This document shows positions 27,599 through 36,500 of a stretch of 58,693 nt of DNA, piece by piece. Both the position numbers and the translations under genes were made by a program. The notes below the pieces were generated by a model. It saw only the letters and a list, made by a program, of their open reading frames with translations. It searched no databases and was not told the DNA's origin. Position 1 is the stretch's first letter. Each line of letters starts with the position of its first letter. The DNA comes from Bacteroidota bacterium (GTDB lineage: Bacteria; Bacteroidota; Ignavibacteria; Ignavibacteriales; Melioribacteraceae). The stretch lies in contig JAEXUB010000200.1 of NCBI GenBank assembly GCA_023453125.1, positions 1 to 58,693 on the forward strand, written 5' to 3'.

Positions 27599-27621
27599 TA
27601 CAAACAATTGAGATGAGTAAA

Positions 27622-28197
27622 ATGGCAAACGAGAATATTTTAGAGATTTTTAAGAAGACTAATGCTCTCCTTTCCGGGCACTTTTTATTAACTTCAGGCA
27701 GACACAGCAACCAGTATTTCCAGTGTGCTATGGTTCTCCAATATCCGGAATATAATGGTATCCTCGCTTCAATAATTGCAGAACAGTTTAAGGATAAGGA
27801 GATTGATACTGTTATTTCCCCGGCAATCGGAGGAATCTGTGTTGGACAAGAAGTAGCCCGCCAGCTTAATAAGAAATTTATTTTTGCCGAAAGGGAAGAC
27901 TCGAAATTAACTCTCCGCCGCGGATTTTCAATTAACGAAGGGGAAAAATTCCTTGTATGCGAAGACGTAGTTACTACAGGCGGCTCTGTTTTTGAAGTAA
28001 TGGATATTGTGAAAGAAAATAAAGGAACTGTTGTTGGTGTGGGAATGATAGTTGACCGGAGCAACGGAAAAGTTGATTTCGGAGTTCCGCAGGTCAGCAC
28101 TTTAAAGCTAGATGTTGTTTCATTTCAGCCGGATGAATGCCCGCTTTGCAAAGAGGGAATTCCCGCTGTTAAACCGGGTTCAAGAAAAATTAAATAA
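27622..28197 (+). CDS. pyrE: Orotate phosphoribosyltransferase
   Basis: 191 residues from ATG 27622. The PRPP-binding loop is 'VCEDVVTTGGSV', and 'ALLSGHFLLTSGRHSNQY' is the conserved N-terminal part. It adds ribose-5-phosphate to orotate in pyrimidine synthesis. I chose this ATG because the protein then starts MANENILEIFKK, as homologues do; ATG 27613 is possible, while the 5' extension to 27532 would run through the clpC terminator. 17 bp separate it from the M64 peptidase gene. Confidence 0.94.
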   Translation: MANENILEIFKKTNALLSGHFLLTSGRHSNQYFQCAMVLQYPEYNGILASIIAEQFKDKEIDTVISPAIGGICVGQEVARQLNKKFIFAEREDSKLTLRRGFSINEGEKFLVCEDVVTTGGSVFEVMDIVKENKGTVVGVGMIVDRSNGKVDFGVPQVSTLKLDVVSFQPDECPLCKEGIPAVKPGSRKIK

Positions 28198-28214
28198 ATT
28201 TTTTGAGGATTACT

Positions 28215-29480
28215 ATGAAAAAGACATTGTTTTTACTTTTATTCGCCTCGGTGCTTTGCGCTCAGGTAAGTTTTGACCAGTATTTCGAAAAGAAATCGCT
28301 GCGCCTCGATTTTTTTCATACAGGCGATAAGAATTCAGAAATTATTTCATTCGACAAATGCCTTGTTGAGCCTTATTATGCCGGCTCTTTAAAGAATCTT
28401 ATTGATACCTTTGAATACGGGAATTACTTTTTTAAGGTTTTCGATAAAGAATCGGGAAAAGTAATTTATTCGCGAGGTTTTTCAACATTATACCAGGAAT
28501 GGCAGACCACCGAAGAAGCAAAAAGCGTTAAGAAAAGCTTCTCAGGCTCAATCTCTTTCCCTTATCCTAAAAGCAGCGTAAAAGTTGAAATTTACAGGAG
28601 AGACAGAAAAAACAATTTTGTAAAAATATTTGAGCATGCTGTAAATCCAAAGGACTATTTTATTTCTCCCGAGAGACGGGCGGAATTCCCGAATTTTAAA
28701 GTCCATTATTCCGGCGACCCTTCACAGAAACTTGATATCGTATTTATTCCGGAAGGATACACAAAAGAGCAGATGGAAGATTTTAAGAAAGACTGCGAAA
28801 GATGCGCCGGATATCTTTTTAACTATTCCCCGTTTAAGGAGCATAAAGACAAAATTAATATATGGGGAGTAGAAGCGTCATCCGAAGAGCCCGAAACTGA
28901 TATCCCGGGTAAGAATGTATGGAAGAAGACTGTGCTTAACTCTAATTTCTATACATTCGACAGCGAGCGATATTTGATGACTGCCGATTATCATAAGGTA
29001 AAAGATGTTGCTGCCAATGCTCCTTACGACCAGATTTACATTCTTGTCAACACCTCAAAATACGGGGGCGGCGCAATTTACAATTTTTACTCAATGACAG
29101 CGGCAAAAAACAATATGGCCAAGCAGATTCTGGTTCACGAATTTGCACACGGACTTGCGGGTATTGCCGATGAGTATGAGGGAGATACTTCATATCAGGA
29201 TATGTACCCGCCCGACGTTGAACCCTGGGAAGTTAATATAACAACTCTGGTTAACTTCGATAAAAAGTGGAAAAATCTTTTAGAAAAAGATACACCGATT
29301 CCTACGCCGAAAACTGCCGAAAACAAGGATAAATTAGGTGTTTACGAAGGGGGCGGTTATGTGTCCAAGGGCGTTTTCCGCCCGACAATGGACAGTATGA
29401 TGAATACTTTCAGGGCAACCGATTTTAACATAGTTTGTAAAAAGGCAATGGAGCAGGTGCTCCTCTTTTATGCAGAATAA
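28215..29480 (+). CDS. Secreted M64-family (IgA peptidase-like) metallopeptidase
   Basis: 421 residues from ATG 28215. A signal peptide (about 1-16, 'KKTLFLLLFASVLCA') gives export. The zinc site is 'HEFAHGLAGIADEY', the HExxHxxxxxxD pattern of peptidase M64, preceded by 'KLDIVFIPEGYTKEQM', another family mark. The name comes from an IgA-cleaving enzyme, but environmental homologues are of unknown substrate. The in-frame TTG at 28203 is a poorer start because it spoils the signal peptide. Six bp separate it from the phosphatase gene. Confidence 0.88.
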   Translation: MKKTLFLLLFASVLCAQVSFDQYFEKKSLRLDFFHTGDKNSEIISFDKCLVEPYYAGSLKNLIDTFEYGNYFFKVFDKESGKVIYSRGFSTLYQEWQTTEEAKSVKKSFSGSISFPYPKSSVKVEIYRRDRKNNFVKIFEHAVNPKDYFISPERRAEFPNFKVHYSGDPSQKLDIVFIPEGYTKEQMEDFKKDCERCAGYLFNYSPFKEHKDKINIWGVEASSEEPETDIPGKNVWKKTVLNSNFYTFDSERYLMTADYHKVKDVAANAPYDQIYILVNTSKYGGGAIYNFYSMTAAKNNMAKQILVHEFAHGLAGIADEYEGDTSYQDMYPPDVEPWEVNITTLVNFDKKWKNLLEKDTPIPTPKTAENKDKLGVYEGGGYVSKGVFRPTMDSMMNTFRATDFNIVCKKAMEQVLLFYAE

Positions 29481-29486
29481 GGAATT

Positions 29487-30725
29487 ATGGAACAAAAGAA
29501 ACTTTACAGATTAATTGATACACTTGCTTCGAAGAAGTACGATAACGAAGAACAGCTTCTTATTGACGTCACCGAACAGATTATGCATCATCAGGATATT
29601 GATGTAATTGGGGGACGTATATGGAAACTGGATCCGATTAATAAGTGCTACCGGCTTCTTTTTCAGACGGGTAAAGTAAAAAAGATTGAACCCGATTTTG
29701 TGGTAAAAATAGAAGGTTATCCTCTTTTTGATGCAGTAACAGAAAACCGAACTGTACTTGCCGACGAGACAAATAAACATCTTATGAGCAAGGGAATCAT
29801 CCGATATTCGGCATCGGGAGTAGGACAAAAAACCCGCATTAACGGCAAAAGATACTATCAGTACATGCTTGCTCTAAATGCAAAGATTATAGACGATGAG
29901 TTCCGGGATACAATTAACATAGTTGCCACCTTCCTAACATCAAAAATCAGGGAGGATTTTCTCTCTGCGGCCCAGAAAAATCTTATTAAGGATATTGACA
30001 AAGCCAAGCAGATTCAGAGAAGCATACTGCCTGAACACGAATTAAAATATGACGGCTACGATATTTTCGGCGTCACCATTCCGGCTGAAATAATCGGAGG
30101 CGATTTTTATGATTACCTTAAGATTGGGGATAATGGGGAAAGGCTTGCTGTTGTAGTAGGGGACGCAGCATCCAAAGGATTGGGAGCAGCCGCAGAAGCA
30201 ATGTATATTTCCGGCGCAATCAGGATGGCAAGTACTTTCCATATTAAAATATCTTCTTCAATGTACCGTCTTAATCAGCTTATCAATAAAATATTCAAGG
30301 ATGATAAGTTCATTTCGATGTTTTATTGCGAACTGATGCCCGATAAGAAAGGGCTTGTTCTTTATTCAAACGCCGGGCACAATCCTCCTCTTCATTTTAT
30401 TGCAAAAACCGGGGAAGTGAATTATTTGGAATCTACAGGCCCGCTTTTAGGTCCTGTTCCCAATTCAAAATTCGAGACAGACAGTCTTAACATGTCCGAA
30501 GAGGATATCCTCGTTATATATACAGACGGTATTGTAGAAGCTGCCAATGATAAATATGAGTTCTATGATACAAAAAGACTAATTGATACGGTAAAAGGGA
30601 ATAAAGAACTCTCTCCAAAAGAAATTGTATATGCAATCCTTGATGATGTATTGAAATTTTCGACGCCTCTTAGCAAATATCAGGATGATAAAACCATTGT
30701 GGTTATCAAGAAAGGAAAGAAATAA
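29487..30725 (+). CDS. SpoIIE/RsbU-type PP2C serine phosphatase with N-terminal sensor region
   Basis: 412 residues. About 1-165 looks like a GAF-type sensory domain, followed by a coiled linker ('AQKNLIKDIDKAKQIQRSIL') and a PP2C-like phosphatase (about 185-412) with metal-binding aspartates in 'GGDFYDY', 'VVGDAASKG', and 'YTDGIVEA'. Proteins of this build dephosphorylate anti-sigma-factor antagonists in partner-switching systems, but no such partner is coded nearby. Its stop TAA overlaps the ATG of the PduS-like gene by one base. Confidence 0.88.
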   Translation: MEQKKLYRLIDTLASKKYDNEEQLLIDVTEQIMHHQDIDVIGGRIWKLDPINKCYRLLFQTGKVKKIEPDFVVKIEGYPLFDAVTENRTVLADETNKHLMSKGIIRYSASGVGQKTRINGKRYYQYMLALNAKIIDDEFRDTINIVATFLTSKIREDFLSAAQKNLIKDIDKAKQIQRSILPEHELKYDGYDIFGVTIPAEIIGGDFYDYLKIGDNGERLAVVVGDAASKGLGAAAEAMYISGAIRMASTFHIKISSSMYRLNQLINKIFKDDKFISMFYCELMPDKKGLVLYSNAGHNPPLHFIAKTGEVNYLESTGPLLGPVPNSKFETDSLNMSEEDILVIYTDGIVEAANDKYEFYDTKRLIDTVKGNKELSPKEIVYAILDDVLKFSTPLSKYQDDKTIVVIKKGKK

Positions 30726-32038
30726 TGAATCTTGAAGAAAAGATATTTAATGCCGGAGTAGTAGGTGCGGGAGGAGCCGGATTCCCCACTCACGTAAAAT
30801 CAAAATCGAATGTTGAGTTTGTGCTTGCCAACGGCGCGGAATGCGAACCGCTGCTGCATAAAGATTATGAAATTATGTGTAATTATCCCTCAGAAATTGT
30901 AAGGGGGATGGAAATGATGATAGACGCCACTAATGCCAAAAAAGGAATTTTCGGAATTAAAGAAAAGAATACCGGAGCAATTGATGCAATTGGCAAAAAC
31001 CTAAAAGGGACCAAAATTGAAATGTGCGGTCTTGGCGACTTTTATCCGAGCGGTGACGAATATGAACTTGTTTATTCGGCTACAAACAGGCTCATACCCC
31101 CATTCGGCCTTCCTCTGGATGTGGGATGCGTGGTAAACAATGTAGAAACATTATACAATGTATATAATGCCGCTAATGACATACCGGTTACAAAGAAATT
31201 TCTCTGCGTTACAGGTGCAGTAAAAAATCCGAAATCATTCTTTGTTCCAATCGGCACGCCGATAAAGGATCTGCTGGAATTTGCCGGTGGGGCTTCCGTT
31301 AAGGAGTTCGGCATTTTTTTAAGCGGTATTCTAATGGGAAAATTTACAACCGATTTATCAATACCGGTTACCAAGACTACGGCAGGAATAATTGTCCTCC
31401 CGATGGATCATTACCTTATTAAAAGAATGAGCCGCCCTGTTGAGGATATGAACCGGATTGGCAAATCGGCCTGCGACCAATGCAGCTACTGCACTGAATT
31501 CTGTCCGCGTTATCTTCTTGGTTATGACGTACAGCCTCATAAGGTTATGCGTTCACTTGGTTTTACTACTTCCGGAAAGGAATTCTGGAATAATTATGCC
31601 GACCTATGCTGTTCCTGCGGTCTTTGTTCTCTCTATTCGTGTCCCGAGGATTTATATCCGAGAGAGGCATGCGACCAGGGGAAGGCAGAAATGAGAAAGC
31701 TCGGAGTCCGGTATCAGCAGACCAAGCCTGTTAAGGTTCATCCTATGAAAGACGGTAGAAGAGTCCCGATTAAAATGCTAATGAAGAATATGGATATATA
31801 CCGGTACGAAGCTAAGACCCCCTTTACAAAGGATACAATATCCCCATCGGAAGTAAAAATATTTCTTAAACAGCATGTAGGCGTTCCGGCACGGGCCGTT
31901 GTAAGTAAGGGGGACTCGGTAAGAGAAGGGGATTTAATAGGGGATATCGAGACCGGAAAACTGGGTGCTAAAATTCACTCATCTATCAACGGGCGGGTGC
32001 TTGAAGTCGCCTCAGACTATATTGTAATTGGAAAATAA
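30725..32038 (+). CDS. pduS: PduS/RnfC-like flavo-iron-sulfur electron transfer protein
   Basis: 437 residues. The N-terminus has the NADH/FMN-binding pattern 'GVVGAGGAGFPTHVK' and 'ANGAECEPLLHKDY', an SLBB-like region follows, and two [4Fe-4S] motifs are at Cys250-253-256-260 and around Cys295/296-298-301-306. A barrel-sandwich segment closes the C-terminus ('ISEGDLIGDIETG'-like, actual 'REGDLIGDIETGKLG'). In propanediol microcompartments PduS is a cobalamin reductase that associates with shell protein PduT. Here it is followed by a PduT-like gene (15 bp) but by no other microcompartment gene. Confidence 0.87.
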   Translation: MNLEEKIFNAGVVGAGGAGFPTHVKSKSNVEFVLANGAECEPLLHKDYEIMCNYPSEIVRGMEMMIDATNAKKGIFGIKEKNTGAIDAIGKNLKGTKIEMCGLGDFYPSGDEYELVYSATNRLIPPFGLPLDVGCVVNNVETLYNVYNAANDIPVTKKFLCVTGAVKNPKSFFVPIGTPIKDLLEFAGGASVKEFGIFLSGILMGKFTTDLSIPVTKTTAGIIVLPMDHYLIKRMSRPVEDMNRIGKSACDQCSYCTEFCPRYLLGYDVQPHKVMRSLGFTTSGKEFWNNYADLCCSCGLCSLYSCPEDLYPREACDQGKAEMRKLGVRYQQTKPVKVHPMKDGRRVPIKMLMKNMDIYRYEAKTPFTKDTISPSEVKIFLKQHVGVPARAVVSKGDSVREGDLIGDIETGKLGAKIHSSINGRVLEVASDYIVIGK

Positions 32039-32053
32039 GAGAAGGGAAAATAA

Positions 32054-32599
32054 ATGAATTCGATAGGACTAATAGAATTGACAAGCATTGCAGCAGGAAT
32101 GCAGGCAGCCGATATAATGCTGAAAACTTCGGCAGTTGAACTGATTATTTCCCGCACTATCTGCTCGGGTAAATATATGGTTCTTGTCGGCGGCGACGTG
32201 GCTGCTGTTCAAAGCGCGGTTGATAATGCCGCTAATCAGATTGAATTTGCGGTTATAGATACCTTTGTTATACCGAATGTACATCCGGAAATATTTCCTG
32301 CATTGGCAGGACATAATAGTGTAACAGAACTTGAAGCTCTCGGAATTATTGAATCGTTTTCAGTATCGTCATTAATTGAAGGGGCCGATGCTGCTGTAAA
32401 AGCTGCAAGTGTTAAACTTATAGAAGTCCGCCTCGCAATGGCTCTTGGGGGCAAGGCATTCTGTACTCTTACAGGAGAAGTAGCGGCAGTTACAAGCGCG
32501 GTTGAAGCGGGCGCAAGGATTATTGCTGATAAAGGGCTGCTGGTAAATAAAGTTGTTATACCGCATCCGCGGAAAGAGCTTTTAAGCGAAATGGTATAG
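32054..32599 (+). CDS. pduT: PduT-like tandem-BMC microcompartment shell protein
   Basis: 181 residues made of two BMC domains: first about 1-90 ('SIGLIELTSIAAGMQAADIM'), second about 92-181 ('EALGIIESFSVSS'). The order and spacing match PduT, a trimeric pseudohexamer with a [4Fe-4S] cluster in the central pore. The cluster-ligand Cys is kept (Cys37 in 'RTICSGKY'). So the protein may pass electrons through a shell from the adjacent PduS-like protein. A strong terminator follows directly. Confidence 0.92.
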   Translation: MNSIGLIELTSIAAGMQAADIMLKTSAVELIISRTICSGKYMVLVGGDVAAVQSAVDNAANQIEFAVIDTFVIPNVHPEIFPALAGHNSVTELEALGIIESFSVSSLIEGADAAVKAASVKLIEVRLAMALGGKAFCTLTGEVAAVTSAVEAGARIIADKGLLVNKVVIPHPRKELLSEMV

Positions 32600-32603
32600 A
32601 TTA

Positions 32604-32630
32604 AAGCCCGCTCCAAAAGCGGGTTTTTTT
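32604..32630 (+). terminator. Intrinsic terminator after pduT-like gene
   Basis: Stem CCCGCT/AGCGGG (32607-32612 with 32618-32623), extended by A-U pairs, followed by seven T residues. It closes the pyrE-to-pduT transcript. Confidence 0.92.
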
Positions 32631-32706
32631 ATAATATACAAATACCATACTTATACAATATTCAAAAGAATTTATTAATTTCCCTTTGATAAACGCACAG
32701 GTTAAA

Positions 32707-33501
32707 ATGGTAGAAAAATACGGCAGTTGGGCATTAATTACCGGGGCATCCTCCGGAATAGGAGAAGAATTTGCGAACAGGCTGGCCGAAAATGGATTCA
32801 ATCTGGTAATTATTGCACGCAGGGAAGAAAGGCTAAAAGCCTTAGCCGATAAACTTTGTGAGAAATACAAGAAAGAGATTAAAATAATTGCCGGCGACCT
32901 TACGGAGGAGAGTTTTATTGAAAGAATAAAACTTGAATGTAATGGATTGGAAATAGGGCTCCTGGTTAATAATGCCGGTTTCGGTTCTACGGGGGAATTT
33001 TATAAATGCGATGAGACAGCAGAGGCAAAAATGGTGAAGTTGAATTGCCTTGTACCCACAATTCTGACACATCATTTCCTTCCCGGAATGATTAACCGGA
33101 AAAGAGGGGGAATAATATTCCTGGGGTCAGTTGTTGCATTTCAGCCGACTCCAATGATGGCCTCATACTCTGCGACAAAAGTATTCAATTTGTTTCTGGG
33201 AGAAGCTCTCTGGTATGAACTGAAAAATTACAACATTGATGTATTGGCACTCAATCCGGGAGGAACTAATACTGAATTTCAAAGAATAGCTGACGTTGAT
33301 ACAGGTCCGGCCGTAAGGAGTGCAGCCCAGGTGGTAGAAACAGCCTTAAAATCATTAGGCAGAAAACCGGGAGTGGTTGACGGAGTGATTAATAAAATAA
33401 TGACCGTAAGCGGGAAATTCATCCCTAGACGATGGCTTGTTACAATGGCGGGAAATATTGCAGTCAAACTTTACAGCGCAAAAGGAAAGCAGGCAAAGTA
33501 A
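32707..33501 (+). CDS. Short-chain dehydrogenase/reductase
   Basis: 264 residues from ATG 32707 (a TTG at 32686 is a weaker in-frame start). Motifs: 'ITGASSGIG', 'VNNAGFGSTG', catalytic 'YSATK', and 'LNPGGTNTEF'. It is of the DltE/YqjQ-like classical SDR group with an extended C-terminus; substrate unknown. Its stop lies one base from the stop of the convergent AAA+ gene, so there is no terminator between them. Confidence 0.86.
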   Translation: MVEKYGSWALITGASSGIGEEFANRLAENGFNLVIIARREERLKALADKLCEKYKKEIKIIAGDLTEESFIERIKLECNGLEIGLLVNNAGFGSTGEFYKCDETAEAKMVKLNCLVPTILTHHFLPGMINRKRGGIIFLGSVVAFQPTPMMASYSATKVFNLFLGEALWYELKNYNIDVLALNPGGTNTEFQRIADVDTGPAVRSAAQVVETALKSLGRKPGVVDGVINKIMTVSGKFIPRRWLVTMAGNIAVKLYSAKGKQAK

Positions 33502-33502
33502 C

Positions 33503-36500
33503 TTATTTTATTCCTACAAGGTCTTCATAAGTTATGGTCATAAGATCTTCATCGCTATGGGAGACAAGCTTTGCAATCCTTTCTTCCTGAGAACTGATTG
33601 CCTTAAATAGCACATTCTTTGCAAGTCTAGCGTTGCCGAAGTTTTTATCCCGTTTCTGATAAAGGTCATCAAATACCTCAAGAAGGACCTGAATAGCCCC
33701 TTCGTCAAGTTTATATCCGTTGGATTCCGCAATTGAAGCCGCTATGTCAAGAAGCTGTCTTGAATTGTAGTCCTCAAATTCGAAACTATTGGAGAAGCGG
33801 GATTGAAGTCCCGGATTTGATTCAATGAAGTGTTTCATTTCGGCAGGATAACCGGCAACAATTACAATGAATTTTCCTTTATAGTCTTCCATCCTCTTAA
33901 GTAGGGTATCAATTGCCTCCTGTCCGAAATCATTTCCGCCGCGGGCAAGAGTATAAGCCTCATCAATAAAAAGAGTGCCTCCCAGAGCCTGATGTATAAT
34001 TTTATCAGTCTTTAAGGCAGTCTGCCCCTGATAACCGGCAACAAGATCGGCCCTGTCCACTTCAACAAGATGTCCCCGTTCCAGGAGTCCGAGTTCTTTA
34101 TATATTTTGCTGATTAATCTGGCAACAGTGGTTTTACCTGTACCCGGATTACCAAGAAAGACAGAATGTAATCCTTTATCAATTACATGGAGCCCCCGTT
34201 CCTTACGCAATTTAGCAACTTTAAGACCGGTAATAAGTTTCGTTACTCCCTGTTTAACAGAATCGAGGCCGATGAGGGAATTAAGTTCAAAAAGCATTTT
34301 TTCGAGGAGTTCGGGATCTCCCTGTACTTCATACTGCCTTGCTCCGGAATCCTTTGATGTCAATTCCTTAAGGTCTTCAATCCTTATTTTTCCGGCAGAT
34401 TCAGTTTTTCTATCCTCGGGCGTAAGCTCGCTAATTCTTAATAAATAGTTCTGATTTATGGTCTCTAATACATTCCTGACCAGCCGTGCATTGCCAAAGG
34501 TCTTGTCCCTGTTACGGTAAAGCTCGTTATAATATTTAAAGAGAGAATCTTCAACTTCCTTATCGAACGATTTTTTATCGGAAGCAATAATTCGTTTTGT
34601 CAGCTCGATTAATTCGGCAGGTGTATAGTCGTCAAACACGATAGTTTTGCTGAAGCGGGATTTGATGCCCGGGTTTGACTCTATAAAGTTGTTCATTTCC
34701 TCCGTATATCCGGCAGCAATTACAACAAATTTTCCTTTTTCGTCTTCCATTCTCTTAAGGAGAAGATCAATGGCCTCTTTACCGAAATCGGCACCCCCTT
34801 CCGCTTTTACAAGTGAATATGCTTCGTCAATAAAGAGCACTCCTCCTATTGCCTTATCAATCATCTCTGAAGTCTGCTGAGAAGTCTGACCAACGTAACC
34901 GGCGACTAATCCTTTTCTATCTGTCTCAACCAGATGTCCTTTCGGAAGAATACCGAGTGCAGAGTAAATTTTGCTTAGAAGTCTTGCTGCGGTCGTCTTG
35001 CCGGTTCCGGGGTTTCCAAGGAACAGGATATGCGAGCTGAATTTTTCAGAAAGATTCTGCCCCTGCTCATGATAATAGCGGGCGAGTTTAATTATTTCCT
35101 TGATGCTTTTCTTAAGGGAATCAAGACCAATAAGTGTGTCAAGTTCGGCCATTGCCTCAAGAAGTGCTTCCTCGTTAATAGGAATAATTACCTGCTTTTC
35201 ATCCTTACTCTTAAATATTCCCTTTACGTCATCTATAGTTATTTGAGTAAGTACTTCTTTTGTCTGTTTGTCTTTAGGGAGTTTTAGATACCGTTTGCTT
35301 AAATTAAGCTTTGTATCTTCAAAAACAGATTTAACAAGTCTCGCGTTGCCGAAGGATTTGTCCCGTCCCCGGTAGAGATTAATGAATTCTTTCTTAAGAA
35401 GCTCTTCTGCTTCCTTTGAAATTGAGTATTCTTCTCCTTTAATAGTGCGTTTAAATATTTCTAAAAGTTCATCCGGAGTATAATCTTCGAATTCGAAGAA
35501 ACGGGTAAAGCGTGATTTTAATCCCGGATTGGAAGTAAGGAATGAATTCATTTCTTCAGGATATCCTGCTACAACAACGAGGAATTCCCCCTTTTTATCT
35601 TCCATCCTTTTAAGTAGTATATCAATTGCCTCCTGGCCAAAATCGGTTGTAGCTCCTTTTTTTACAAGGGTATACGCTTCGTCTATAAAAAGGACCCCGC
35701 CGATAGCGTCGTTTATCAGTTTATCTGTTTTTTGTGCAGTTTCTCCTATATATTGACCTACAAGAGCAGAACGGTCAACTTCAATTACGTGTCCGCCCGG
35801 AAGAATTCCAAGCGCCCTCAGAATTTTCCCCATAAGACGGGCTATCGTTGTTTTGCCGGTGCCCGGATTTCCAAGAAAGACAGAATTGATTACAATTTGT
35901 TCTGAAGCTTTTAACCCGACTTTCTTTCTTTCTCCGATAAATCTCAAATAATCAATTAAGTCTCTTACAGAATTTTTTATGCTGTTGAGTCCGACGAAGG
36001 AATCGAGTTCAGCCATTAATTCTTCAATTGACTGGGGAGGTTCTTCCTTAATCTTTTGTTTTATTTCATCGGGCTGGTTTAGTTCCGGTTTTGAATATGC
36101 CGGATGTTTTATTTCTTTCATATCCTCGGACATAAATGAATTGCCGAGAATAAAATATTTTTCACATACCTTAAAGCCGCTAATATAGATTTCCACTTTC
36201 CCCTGGCCGAATTTCCAGTAGCCCTGTTCGTTTTCCCCCCAGGTCTGGGCAAATATTACGGAATCCCAATTCTTTTTTACAGCCAGAGAAAAATCATTCC
36301 TTCCTATCTCAACATCATTTAAATACCATACAGAACAGCAGCTGAAATTTTTTGTTTCTGAACGGTAGTACAGGTTATTAAAAATAACCTCAACACCAAT
36401 ATTGGCAACCACGTTAAAATCCAATGTGCTGTAATAGGTCCTATCCCTGGAGGTAATATCATTGGAGGAAATATCGAAAATCTTTACGGAGAATACGTCT

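Noticed and set aside
27297..28100. Long minus-strand open frame (267 codons) across the end of clpC and pyrE
   Set aside because: It is antisense to two well-identified genes, crosses a terminator, and its Ser/Pro/Leu-rich translation looks like a shadow frame.
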